Source of the DNA: Lachnospiraceae bacterium
GTDB taxonomy: Bacteria > Bacillota > Clostridia > Lachnospirales > Lachnospiraceae
Reading direction: 5' to 3'
Assembly: GCA_016297945.1 (NCBI GenBank)
Contig: JAEDFR010000018.1
Coordinates: 1-36,241 of the forward strand
DNA length: 36,241 bases
The position numbers were made by a program, and so were the translations under genes. Shown in pieces: positions 7,144-14,210 of the stretch. The notes below the pieces were generated by a model. The model was not told the origin of the DNA and made no database searches. It was given only the letters and a program-made list of their open reading frames with translations. Each line of letters starts with the position of its first letter. Positions within the stretch are counted from its first letter, which is position 1.

Positions 7144-8067
7144 TTAGAATACCGGGATTACTGCATTGCCATAAGTTTCCTCGATATAGCTTTTTACACC
7201 GTCGCTCAATACAACACCAACCAATGCCTGTGTTTTTTCAGAGTTTTCATTGCCTTCTTTTACAACAATCACATTTGCATAAGTATCTGCTGCTAACGAA
7301 TCGGAAGCTTCCACTGCGATGGCATCTGCTACGTTTAAGCCGCCTTCTGCTGCATAGTTACCATTGATTGCCGCAATATCAACATCGGGTAAAGAACGAA
7401 CCAGCTGTGCTGCTTCAATTTCTTTGATTTCCAGGTTCAAAGGATTTTCTTCAATATCCAATACAGTTGCAGTTAAACCTGCACCCTCTTTCAACTTGAT
7501 TAAGCCCTGTGCTTCCAGTAATAAGAGCGCTCTTGCTTCATTGGTTGTATCATTCGGCACGGCTACAATGGCACCATCTTTTAAGTTAGCAATGCTATCT
7601 GTTTTGCCGGCATAAAGTCCAAAAGGTTCAAAATGTACAGCTGCTACAGAAACCAGATGTGTTCCGTTTTCTGCATTGAAATCATCCAGATACGGCTGAT
7701 GCTGGAAGAAGTTTGCATCCAGTTCACCATCTTCCAATGCTGTGTTGGGTAATACATAATCATTGTATTCTACAACCTGTAAGTCATAACCTTCTGCTGC
7801 CAGAGTATCTTTTACCTGTGCTAATATTTCAGCGTGGGGTGTAATGCTGGCTCCGACCTTTAATACTTCTAATTCTCCTGTTGCAGCATCTGTTGTTTCT
7901 TCGGTTGCTGCATCAGCTGTGTCTGCATCTTCTGTTTCCTGTGTTGTTTCTGTTGCTGCGTTTTCTGTGGCTTCATTTGTAGCACCATCGTTTGCTCCGC
8001 ATCCTGTCAGTCCTACAACTCCGAATGCCAATGTTGCGATTAATAATGTTGCGATTTTCTTTTTCAT
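7144..8067 (-). CDS. metQ: Methionine ABC transporter substrate-binding lipoprotein MetQ
   Basis: A 307-residue lipoprotein of the NLPA family. It starts MKKKIATLLIA and carries a lipobox LTGC, so Cys21 or so is lipidated and the protein is tethered outside the membrane. A Thr/Ala/Glu-rich linker of about 45 residues follows. The binding domain begins at LKVGASITPHAEIL and contains the family signatures LDANFFQHQPYL and AAINGNYA. It delivers methionine (possibly also methionine derivatives) to MetI. The start at 8067 is chosen because AGGAG precedes it and the signal peptide begins there; the longer frame upstream runs into metI. It is the third gene of metN-metI-metQ, 34 bp after metI. Confidence 0.93.
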   Translation of the reverse strand: MKKKIATLLIATLAFGVVGLTGCGANDGATNEATENAATETTQETEDADTADAATEETTDAATGELEVLKVGASITPHAEILAQVKDTLAAEGYDLQVVEYNDYVLPNTALEDGELDANFFQHQPYLDDFNAENGTHLVSVAAVHFEPFGLYAGKTDSIANLKDGAIVAVPNDTTNEARALLLLEAQGLIKLKEGAGLTATVLDIEENPLNLEIKEIEAAQLVRSLPDVDIAAINGNYAAEGGLNVADAIAVEASDSLAADTYANVIVVKEGNENSEKTQALVGVVLSDGVKSYIEETYGNAVIPVF

Positions 8068-8101
8068 AATTTTTTCTCCTCTTCTTTTTCTTTTTATTTT
8101 T

Positions 8102-8767
8102 TTAGTTTCGGATACGTTTATCCGTTTTATTTGCAATAAACATGCCAAGCTCCTGAAATACCTGTACAATAATGACCAGTACAAATACCGTTGCCCACAT
8201 GATATTGGCCTGATAGCGATAATAACCGTAATTGATGGCGATTGCTCCAAGTCCGCCACCTCCGGTAAATCCTGCCATGGCAGAATAACCAAGCAGGGTT
8301 GCAAATGCTATAGTACATCCGACAACCAAGGATGGTCTTGCCTCCGGCAGTAACACTTTCCAGATAATCTGGAAGTTGCTTGAGCCCATGGCCTGTGCTG
8401 CTTCAATCACACCCTGATCAACCTCCTTTAATGATGATTCCACCATCCGTGCAATGAACGGAATGGCTGCTACAATCAGCGGAACGACCGTTGCATTTGT
8501 TCCGATCGTCGTTCCTGCCACGAGCCTTGTAAAAGGCAGAATGGCAATTAAAAGAATGATAAAGGGTATGGACCGGGTTAGATTCACAATCACCCCCAAT
8601 ACCGTGTTGACGATCCGACATCGGCAAATTCCGTTTTTATCTGTTATAAAGAGCAGTACTCCCAAAGGAATTCCCGCCAGATACGAACAGGCTGTAGAAA
8701 GGATTACCATATATAAAGTTTCCAAGGCACCTTTGTAAAGCAGTGTAACTAACTGATTAAATTCCAT
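8102..8767 (-). CDS. metI: Methionine ABC transporter permease MetI
   Basis: A permease of 221 residues with five transmembrane helices and the EAA loop characteristic of ABC importers, here VIEAAQAMGSSNFQIIWKVLLPEA. The combination with an adjacent NIL-domain ATPase and NLPA lipoprotein identifies it as MetI. The coding start overlaps the end of metN. Two in-frame ATGs exist, at 8773 and 8767; the second lies nine bases after AGGAGG and is preferred. Overlap with metN suggests translational coupling. Confidence 0.92.
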   Translation of the reverse strand: MEFNQLVTLLYKGALETLYMVILSTACSYLAGIPLGVLLFITDKNGICRCRIVNTVLGVIVNLTRSIPFIILLIAILPFTRLVAGTTIGTNATVVPLIVAAIPFIARMVESSLKEVDQGVIEAAQAMGSSNFQIIWKVLLPEARPSLVVGCTIAFATLLGYSAMAGFTGGGGLGAIAINYGYYRYQANIMWATVFVLVIIVQVFQELGMFIANKTDKRIRN

Positions 8768-9758
8768 CCACATCTTCCTCCTCGTAATGAACTCCTATCG
8801 AATCCAGATATTCCTTTGCCAAAGCAATTACCGCTTCATCCTGCGGAAATTCCAAAAGCATCTGGCCATATGCTTTTCCTCCGATATCTTCTGTTCCGGC
8901 TCCCAAAATATTGACCGGAATATGACATTTTAAAACCAGATTGGCTACAACCGGTTCGGAAGATGCCTGCCCGCCAAAAACAAGTCGGAACACCTTTCCC
9001 TGATAAGTTCGGTTATCAAATTTTTGTTTGGGATAAATCATTTCCTGAGCGACTTTTGTTTTGGGTGATAAAAATACTTCCTGTACACTTCCCTGCTCAA
9101 CAATTTCTCCCTCATTTAACACAGCCACATGGGTACATATTTTTTCCACCACCCGCATTTCATGCGTAATGACGATAATGGTAACGCCCAGCTTTTCATT
9201 GATTTCTTTTAAAAGCTCCAAGATGGAATTGGTCGTATTGGGGTCCAAAGCACTGGTGGCCTCATCACACAAGAGGTATTTCGGCTGTGTAGCCAACGCC
9301 CTTGCAATAGCCACTCTCTGCTTCTGTCCTCCTGAAAGCTGTGCCGGATAGTGATACATTCGATCTTCAAGTCCTACCAGTTTTAAGAGTTCAATTGCCC
9401 TCTCCTTTGCGTCTTTTTTATTTGTGCCTGCAATCTCTAAAGGATAACAGACATTTTTCAAAGCGTTTCTTTGTGACAATAAATTGAACTGTTGAAACAC
9501 CATTCCGATTTTTCTTCGCTCTTCTCGAAGCGCTGCATTTCCAAGTGTCGTCAGTTCTGTATCATCGATAAAAACTTTTCCTCCTGTTGGCCGTTCCAAC
9601 AGGTTCAAACATCGTACCAATGTTGATTTTCCGGCACCGGAAGAACCAATGATACCAAAAATGCTTCCATCTTCAATGGTAAGATTTATGTTTTTTACGG
9701 CTTCGGTCTCTTTATTCTTCTGAACAAAAGTTTTGCTTACCTGTTCCAGTCGTATCAT
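8757..9758 (-). CDS. metN: Methionine ABC transporter ATPase MetN with C-terminal NIL domain
   Basis: A 333-residue ABC ATPase with Walker A GSSGAGKST (38-46), signature LSGGQKQR, Walker B LLCDEATSALD and the H-loop ITHEM. The last ~85 residues form a NIL domain, the regulatory domain that in MetN proteins binds methionine and inhibits transport when the cell is replete. It powers import through MetI. The ATG follows AAAGGA. Upstream lie three 31-bp repeats, an intrinsic terminator, a Met-rich peptide frame and a promoter. This suggests control by attenuation in place of the S-box riboswitch that I would have expected for a clostridial met operon. Confidence 0.95.
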   Translation of the reverse strand: MIRLEQVSKTFVQKNKETEAVKNINLTIEDGSIFGIIGSSGAGKSTLVRCLNLLERPTGGKVFIDDTELTTLGNAALREERRKIGMVFQQFNLLSQRNALKNVCYPLEIAGTNKKDAKERAIELLKLVGLEDRMYHYPAQLSGGQKQRVAIARALATQPKYLLCDEATSALDPNTTNSILELLKEINEKLGVTIIVITHEMRVVEKICTHVAVLNEGEIVEQGSVQEVFLSPKTKVAQEMIYPKQKFDNRTYQGKVFRLVFGGQASSEPVVANLVLKCHIPVNILGAGTEDIGGKAYGQMLLEFPQDEAVIALAKEYLDSIGVHYEEEDVDGI

Positions 9759-9786
9759 GTCTTTTCCTTTCTTTGTTTTTCTTTAT

Positions 9787-9887
9787 CCTGTTATTCTGAA
9801 ATTGAGTCTTCTCAATTCCTGTTTTTCTGAAATCGATTTTTCGCAATCTCTATTTTTCTGAAATCGAGTTTTCTTAATTCCTGTTAT
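9787..9887. repeat. 31-bp tandem repeat, three units plus a partial unit
   Basis: Units at 9787-9817, 9818-9848 and 9849-9879 plus a partial unit at 9880-9887 share the core TTCTGAAAT(C/T)GA. The first unit holds a perfect stem AATTGAG-TCTT-CTCAATT. The array sits between the leader terminator and the start of metN, so it would be part of the read-through mRNA. Confidence 0.9.
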
Positions 9888-9888
9888 G

Positions 9889-9922
9889 AAAAAAACGCAG
9901 GCACACCATTGCACCTGCGTTT
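9889..9922 (-). terminator. Intrinsic terminator of the metNIQ leader
   Basis: On the minus strand, AAACGCAGG (9922-9914) pairs perfectly with CCTGCGTTT (9901-9893) around a 12-base loop, followed by a run of seven T. It lies 21 bases after the stop codon of the Met-rich peptide and about 130 bases before metN. Confidence 0.88.
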
Positions 9923-9943
9923 GCTAAAAATCTTCATTGCATT

Positions 9944-10045
9944 TCATCGCTTTCGGAGTGCAGGAAAATAAACCATATCATGTCTTGTCATCATACAGCA
10001 GCGTGTTTGCATATTCATCATCATAGTATTTACCGTTTTTTGCAT
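9944..10045 (-). CDS. Methionine-rich leader peptide of metNIQ (putative attenuator)
   Basis: A 33-codon frame with eight Met codons: the segment VNTMMMNMQTRCCMMTRHDM holds seven of them within 17 residues, plus two adjacent Cys codons. It starts with ATG, preceded by AAAGGAG at 11 bases, and ends with TGA 21 bases before a perfect intrinsic terminator. A promoter lies about 50 bases upstream. Neither a SAM-I (S-box) nor a T-box core could be found in this leader. In classic leader-peptide attenuation a ribosome stalled at codons for the scarce amino acid favours an antiterminator. Here stalling at the Met run would leave free the later leader segment CCTGC, which is complementary to GCAGG in the terminator. 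The peptide is seen; the regulatory role is inferred. The frame is shorter than usual gene-calling limits. Confidence 0.72.
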   Translation of the reverse strand: MQKTVNTMMMNMQTRCCMMTRHDMVYFPALRKR

Positions 10046-10096
10046 AATATTGTTTTCTCCTTTCCTCTTTTGCTTTTTGTTCCTTTCGATGTGTTT

Positions 10097-10126
10097 AGTA
10101 TAGCATCATGCAAAGAAATGTGTTAA
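10097..10126 (-). promoter_or_regulatory. Promoter of the metNIQ leader, TTAACA-N18-TATACT
   Basis: On the minus strand TTAACA (10126-10121) and TATACT (10102-10097) are 18 bases apart. The predicted start near 10090 gives a leader of about 330 nt that contains the Met-rich peptide and terminator before metN. Confidence 0.65.
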
Positions 10127-10204
10127 TACGCGAATTTTATAGTTAGTCATAGGAAATTGCTATAGCGAGAAACCACTCTGTGGTGATTGCATTTTCTATT
10201 TACA

Positions 10205-10309
10205 TTATAAGATTCCCTGTATATCCAAACCAGAACGAATTGATTCTCCTCATTTCGGACACATCTTTTCATTTCCAGTTATCATTTCTCCACAGTTTTT
10301 GCAATACAT
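10205..10309 (-). pseudogene. Zinc-ribbon peptide frame with TGA at a conserved Cys position
   Basis: After a good SD (AGGGAG, nine bases) an ATG opens MYCKNCGEMITGNEKMCPK, the beginning of a common bacterial zinc-ribbon module whose second knuckle is normally CPxCG. Here TGA replaces the expected last cysteine codon, and the frame then continues GESIRSGLDIQ for 14 residues to TAA. The most economical reading is a decayed or truncated gene (one base from TGC/TGT). Selenocysteine read-through is possible in principle but no SECIS-like structure was identified. Sequence just upstream (10314-10390) also has an open, protein-like frame without a start codon, which supports the idea of gene decay here. 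Confidence 0.45.
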
Positions 10310-10485
10310 AACAATCAACTCCCTTCCTCTTTGATAACTATTATCTTATAATCTTCATCAGATAATACTCCGACTATATTTTCATCTCCACCTTAGCTCA
10401 TTAAATATGAGCATACCGGCTCCATCTCAAAAATTACTATTTAAAATGCAAGCTCAGACATTACTACTAAACTAACTGATACAAT

Positions 10486-11226
10486 TTACGGAAAAATGCT
10501 TCCATTTCCCGTCATCACCCGAATGATACCAATCACAAATAAGTGAGCCGGATAATACAGATAGAAAAGCCATTTCATTCCCTTCCACTGTCCTCTTTCA
10601 CCATTGTACTGCTTTAAGAAAAGCAACGATAGCAGGGTAAACATTTGAATGATTCCATACACTTTGTCCATAAAGATAAAATACACAATGGCATAAAAAG
10701 CTGTCCATATGAACATTGTAAAAGCCTGCTTTTTGAAATCGCCACGATGCAAATACAAATATACCGGACAAATTGCTGCAATTGTCGACCAATCCGCAGG
10801 AAATGTAATAAAACAAATCAAAATAATAAGTACAATTTTAAGCCATTGCGGCAAACGATCCGTTGTAAAAATAACCATCAAAACAACTGCCCATGCAAGC
10901 GGCCACATGACACTTGTCATATTGAAAAAGCCATTCGGGACAAAAGGAATTCCTCCTGCAAAGTTATACGCAAAGTGAGATATAATGGCAAAGACAAACA
11001 GTCGGAAAATATACTTTTTTACACTTCGCGTATAATGAAAACCTTCTGCAATGAAAAACCACATAATCGGAGCCGTTAATCTTCCTATCACATGCAATCC
11101 CATAATCCACCATATCTTTTGACAACCGGGAAAGAAGAGCCATGTTAAATGATCAATTGTCATTGCAATAATAGCAATCAGTTTAATTTGATTGCTATTT
11201 AATCCATTACTCTTTCGTGTATTCAC
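10486..11226 (-). CDS. TraX family membrane protein
   Basis: A 246-residue multi-pass membrane protein with the TraX family start LNSNQIKLIAIIAMTIDHLTWLF and the following GRLTAPIMWFFIAEGFHYTRS, then six or so further helices ending in LYYPAHLFVIGIIR. TraX of F-like plasmids is linked to N-acetylation of pilin, and the family resembles membrane acyltransferases. Chromosomal clostridial homologues have no assigned role, and nothing here indicates conjugation. The start codon is GTG, eight bases after AGGAGG. It stands alone between the broken zinc-ribbon frame and the DUF4143 ATPase. Confidence 0.85.
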   Translation of the reverse strand: MNTRKSNGLNSNQIKLIAIIAMTIDHLTWLFFPGCQKIWWIMGLHVIGRLTAPIMWFFIAEGFHYTRSVKKYIFRLFVFAIISHFAYNFAGGIPFVPNGFFNMTSVMWPLAWAVVLMVIFTTDRLPQWLKIVLIILICFITFPADWSTIAAICPVYLYLHRGDFKKQAFTMFIWTAFYAIVYFIFMDKVYGIIQMFTLLSLLFLKQYNGERGQWKGMKWLFYLYYPAHLFVIGIIRVMTGNGSIFP

Positions 11227-11318
11227 TTCAGTTACCTCCTCAGATTTCGTACTTTGGATAATATCAAAGTTGTATGCTTCTTTGAGCGGTGCATAAATGA
11301 AATATAATGTGCTTCATT

Positions 11319-12659
11319 CTATAAAAACGGCACCATATATACAGGGATATAATGAATACCATTCTCCCACTTATAATCCTTGGTATGAACAACATATTTA
11401 TCTCTTATACGACTGCTGAATTTGTTGCAAAATACATCCAGGGATTTATGACTTCTATAATTACCGGACTTTACCTCTATTGGGCATATTTTGTTGCTTA
11501 CCGAAATCAAAAAATCAATTTCATACAAGTGATTAGAGGTATCGCTTTCCATCGTATAATAAAACAGGTTATTACCTTTAGCGATTAACATCTGCGCAAC
11601 AACATTTTCATATACATACCCTAAATTGGCTTCCAGCTTATCTGAGAGCAATTTATTATATATCACATTTTCAGTATAGTTTTTATCCTTAAATACAAGC
11701 GTCACAAACAATCCAACATCTGCTAAAAAAAGTTTGTATCGTCCTGCATCTTTCTCTAGTGGCATTCCTACACTCGGATTATTTGCATGATAGGCAATAT
11801 TGACAGTAAACGAACTAAGCATATCAGGTATTAATTCACGCACCTGCTCTGATCTTGTTCCTTCCCTTGCATTTGATAAAACATATCTTGACGCATTATT
11901 ACTAAGGTTTGCCGGAATCGCATCATATATATCACCTGCAAGTCCGGTTCCATCTATCTTAACAAAATCCTCCTCATACAAATCAACAATTTCTCTTTTA
12001 ACTTCATCGACTGCTTGCAGATTGTTTTGCCCTATATATGTTTCTATAGCCTGTGGCATCCCACCAATAAGCATATATAACCTGAATTTTCGCATAAGAT
12101 TTCTATGCAATGCATCTCCGGCTGATTTTTTATTTTTTAAGAGCAGTTTAATTGTGTCAGCTGTTATCTCATCACCAATCGCCCACAAGAATTCTTCAAA
12201 ATCCATAGGATACATGGATATTTTGTGTTCCTCACTTGGGATTAATATATCCTTAGTGTTCTTTTTTATAGACAAAAGAGAGCCTGTTTCAATATATCTA
12301 TATCTTCCATCGGCTACAAGATACTTAATGGCCTGTCTTGCCTTTGGAAGCAGTTGAACCTCATCAAATATTATTACTGACTCTTTCTCATATAATCTGA
12401 TTCCGGTAAACTGTTGTAATTGCAGAAAGAAAAAGTCTAAATTGTACATATCATCAAATAATCCTATAATTTCTTTACTGGTATGTGCAAAATCAATCAA
12501 AATATATGATTTGAACTCATTCTTTGCAAACTCCTCTGCAATCGTAGACTTTCCGACACGTCTCGCACCTTTTATTAATAGGGCATATTTATTACTGCGA
12601 TTTTCTTTCCATTCAAGTATTTCATTATATATTTTTCTTTTAAAAACCGGCTTTTCCAT
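11319..12659 (-). CDS. AAA ATPase with C-terminal DUF4143 domain
   Basis: A 446-residue cytosolic ATPase. The Walker A motif GARRVGKST lies near residue 30, Walker B VIIFDEVQLLPKAR follows at about 100, and a sensor-like segment RYIETGSLLS at about 130. The C-terminal DUF4143 half ends with a PD-(D/E)XK-like core (YEIDFLI then PIEVKSG), the usual arrangement of this large, mobile family of unknown function. The start at 12659 is preferred because AGAGGTG precedes it. The frame stays open upstream only because a 33-bp tandem repeat (11 codons per unit) reads without stops. Members spread horizontally between anaerobes and often stand alone, as here. Confidence 0.87.
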   Translation of the reverse strand: MEKPVFKRKIYNEILEWKENRSNKYALLIKGARRVGKSTIAEEFAKNEFKSYILIDFAHTSKEIIGLFDDMYNLDFFFLQLQQFTGIRLYEKESVIIFDEVQLLPKARQAIKYLVADGRYRYIETGSLLSIKKNTKDILIPSEEHKISMYPMDFEEFLWAIGDEITADTIKLLLKNKKSAGDALHRNLMRKFRLYMLIGGMPQAIETYIGQNNLQAVDEVKREIVDLYEEDFVKIDGTGLAGDIYDAIPANLSNNASRYVLSNAREGTRSEQVRELIPDMLSSFTVNIAYHANNPSVGMPLEKDAGRYKLFLADVGLFVTLVFKDKNYTENVIYNKLLSDKLEANLGYVYENVVAQMLIAKGNNLFYYTMESDTSNHLYEIDFLISVSNKICPIEVKSGNYRSHKSLDVFCNKFSSRIRDKYVVHTKDYKWENGIHYIPVYMVPFL

Positions 12660-12688
12660 AATAGTTTCACCTCTCAAAAGATAGTATA

Positions 12689-12768
12689 ACGCAAATCCCC
12701 ATTCGTGTAAACGCAGAATTTGCACAAATCCCCATTCGTATAAGCGTAAATCCAGCGCAAATCCCTGC
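12689..12768. repeat. 33-bp tandem repeat upstream of the DUF4143 ATPase
   Basis: The motif CAAATCCC(C) recurs at 12692, 12725 and 12758, exactly 33 bp apart, and the first two units also share CATTCGT(G/A)TAA. It lies just upstream of the ATPase ribosome-binding site, within its likely promoter or 5' leader. Confidence 0.85.
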
Positions 12769-12944
12769 TGTTTACATGTCATATATTTACAGAATCCCCA
12801 TATAATTCATTATTTATTCAATTTTCTCACACCGTTTCCATCCCACCTTGCCTATACAACAAACCCATAGCCTTCTTTCGTTCTTCCACCACTTTGTATG
12901 TGAATATCCATAATAGTACGTCGGAAAAAATGATACAAACCAAA

Positions 12945-12992
12945 ACAAAGCGACGGTCAACAAGCATATTTGTCATTTCACCGCCGCTTTGT
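12945..12992 (-). terminator. Terminator-like hairpin after the chromate transporter pair
   Basis: ACAAAGCGACGGT (12945-12957) pairs with ACCGCCGCTTTGT (12980-12992), 12 of 13. Read on the minus strand it follows the second transporter gene by 19 bases and is followed by a T-rich stretch with interspersed G. Confidence 0.65.
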
Positions 12993-13010
12993 TATTTGTT
13001 GTTTTCACAA

Positions 13011-13571
13011 TTACATCTGAAATACCAGTCCCACCACTGCTCCGGCAACCATCCAGAAGAAAGGATGAATCTTATTCAGTTTCTTGAGATTCATGGCAAT
13101 AAAAAATAACGCGCATAGAATCAGAGAAAAGACCGGAAACTGAAAACTGCCATCCGATGCCGTAAACAAAGCAGTCTCAAAGATTCCGCATACCGCTGTT
13201 GCAATAAGGCCTGTCACAACCGGTCGAATCATGGCAAAAGACGATTTCACATACGGATTTTCATTAAATTTATCCAGAATTTTTGCGATGATGACAATCA
13301 CAATCAGACTGGGTAAAACCAGAGAAAGCGTTGCAGCGATACCTCCTGCTAACCCTGCTGCATGGAAACCTGCATAGGTTGCCATATTGATACCAATCGG
13401 TCCCGGCGTACTTTCACTGATGGCAAGCATATTAACCACGTCGGATTTAGCATACCAGTCATGTCTGGACGGAATATCCATCAAAAAAGGAATTGTCGCC
13501 GGGCCGCCACCGACTGCAAATAATCCAATCTGGAAGAATTCAATAAATAACTGTAAGAAAACAGAGTTCAT
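13011..13571 (-). CDS. Chromate transporter family protein, second subunit
   Basis: A 186-residue CHR-family half-size protein with about five to six transmembrane helices. The family opening FFQIGLFAVGGGPATIPFL is followed by the PGPIGINMATYAGF signature. Short-chain CHR proteins work in pairs as antiparallel-oriented halves of the long ChrA; known members export chromate, but in Clostridia the true substrate is unproven. Its ATG overlaps the stop of the upstream gene by four bases (ATGA), so the two are translationally coupled. Confidence 0.88.
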   Translation of the reverse strand: MNSVFLQLFIEFFQIGLFAVGGGPATIPFLMDIPSRHDWYAKSDVVNMLAISESTPGPIGINMATYAGFHAAGLAGGIAATLSLVLPSLIVIVIIAKILDKFNENPYVKSSFAMIRPVVTGLIATAVCGIFETALFTASDGSFQFPVFSLILCALFFIAMNLKKLNKIHPFFWMVAGAVVGLVFQM

Positions 13572-14110
13572 ACCTTAAGCCTCCCCATCTTGTATAATAC
13601 AATTCCGATAATACCGGCAAAAATCACCAGCAAAACTGTAGGAATAGGGGTAAACATTGCCAGTGCAAAACCTATCAACGCCATGGCAATGGTAATTTTA
13701 CTCACCATGCTTTTCTTACCCATCGTAATTACAGTATTAAGCATCAATGCACAGACAACCACCTTAATGCCACCGACTGCATGTGCCACATAAGGATTTT
13801 CGATAAACTGTTGCACAAACATGGCAAGAACGGAAACAATAATAAGTGAAGGGCTGATCATGCCCAGCGTTGAAATAATAGCTCCCGGAATTCCTTTTCT
13901 CTTATAGCCCACAAAGGTTGATACATTGACGGCAATAATGCCCGGCGTACACTGTCCGACTGCATAGTAATTTAATAAATCATCCTCTGTCACCCAGTTC
14001 TTTTTTTCAACCAATTCGTATTTTAACATCGGAAGCATGGTAAGTCCCCCACCGAAGGTCAAACCGCCAATCCGGAAAAAAGCAAAATAAAGCTGTAGTA
14101 ATTCATTCAT
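13568..14110 (-). CDS. Chromate transporter family protein, first subunit
   Basis: A 180-residue CHR-family half-size membrane protein with the signature FRIGGLTFGGGLTMLPML and the PGIIAVNVSTFVGY segment that corresponds to the PGP motif of the partner. It pairs with the downstream subunit, with a four-base overlap. The start at 14110 is chosen since GAGG lies eight bases upstream; the in-frame ATG at 14146 has no ribosome-binding site. Confidence 0.88.
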   Translation of the reverse strand: MNELLQLYFAFFRIGGLTFGGGLTMLPMLKYELVEKKNWVTEDDLLNYYAVGQCTPGIIAVNVSTFVGYKRKGIPGAIISTLGMISPSLIIVSVLAMFVQQFIENPYVAHAVGGIKVVVCALMLNTVITMGKKSMVSKITIAMALIGFALAMFTPIPTVLLVIFAGIIGIVLYKMGRLKV

Positions 14111-14210
14111 ATTTTTATCCTCTGTTTTTATTTCAAAATCAATCATGATATGTTTTCACTTAGCAAATTCAACATACTGTATAAGAATCCGCAAATTCAT
14201 CAGATGTATA

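Noticed and set aside
7844..8353. Plus-strand 169-codon frame over metQ/metI
   Set aside because: Its Ser/Val/Ala-rich start is the complement of the Thr/Ala/Glu-rich linker of MetQ; no SD and no family match.
9787..9887. 31-bp repeats as a CRISPR array
   Set aside because: The units are directly adjacent with no spacers, and no cas genes are present.
9889..10126. SAM-I (S-box) or T-box riboswitch upstream of metN
   Set aside because: No S-box core or T-box GGTGGNACCGCG-like sequence could be found; instead a peptide frame and a simple terminator are seen. A covariance search would be needed for full exclusion.
10205..10309. Selenoprotein with UGA-encoded Sec in a zinc ribbon
   Set aside because: No SECIS-like hairpin was identified after the TGA and the downstream residues do not complete a zinc knuckle; a nonsense mutation is simpler.
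10645..11079. Plus-strand open frame of 144 codons opposite the TraX gene
   Set aside because: It lacks a ribosome-binding site, has an odd basic/Asn/Cys-rich composition and lies fully inside a well-supported gene on the other strand.
10486..11226. TraX gene as evidence of a conjugative element
   Set aside because: No relaxase, type IV secretion or integrase gene is nearby, and TraX-family proteins are common on clostridial chromosomes.
12660..12782. N-terminal extension of the DUF4143 ATPase
   Set aside because: It is made of translated 33-bp repeats and hydrophobic residues, and a better start with an SD exists at 12659.
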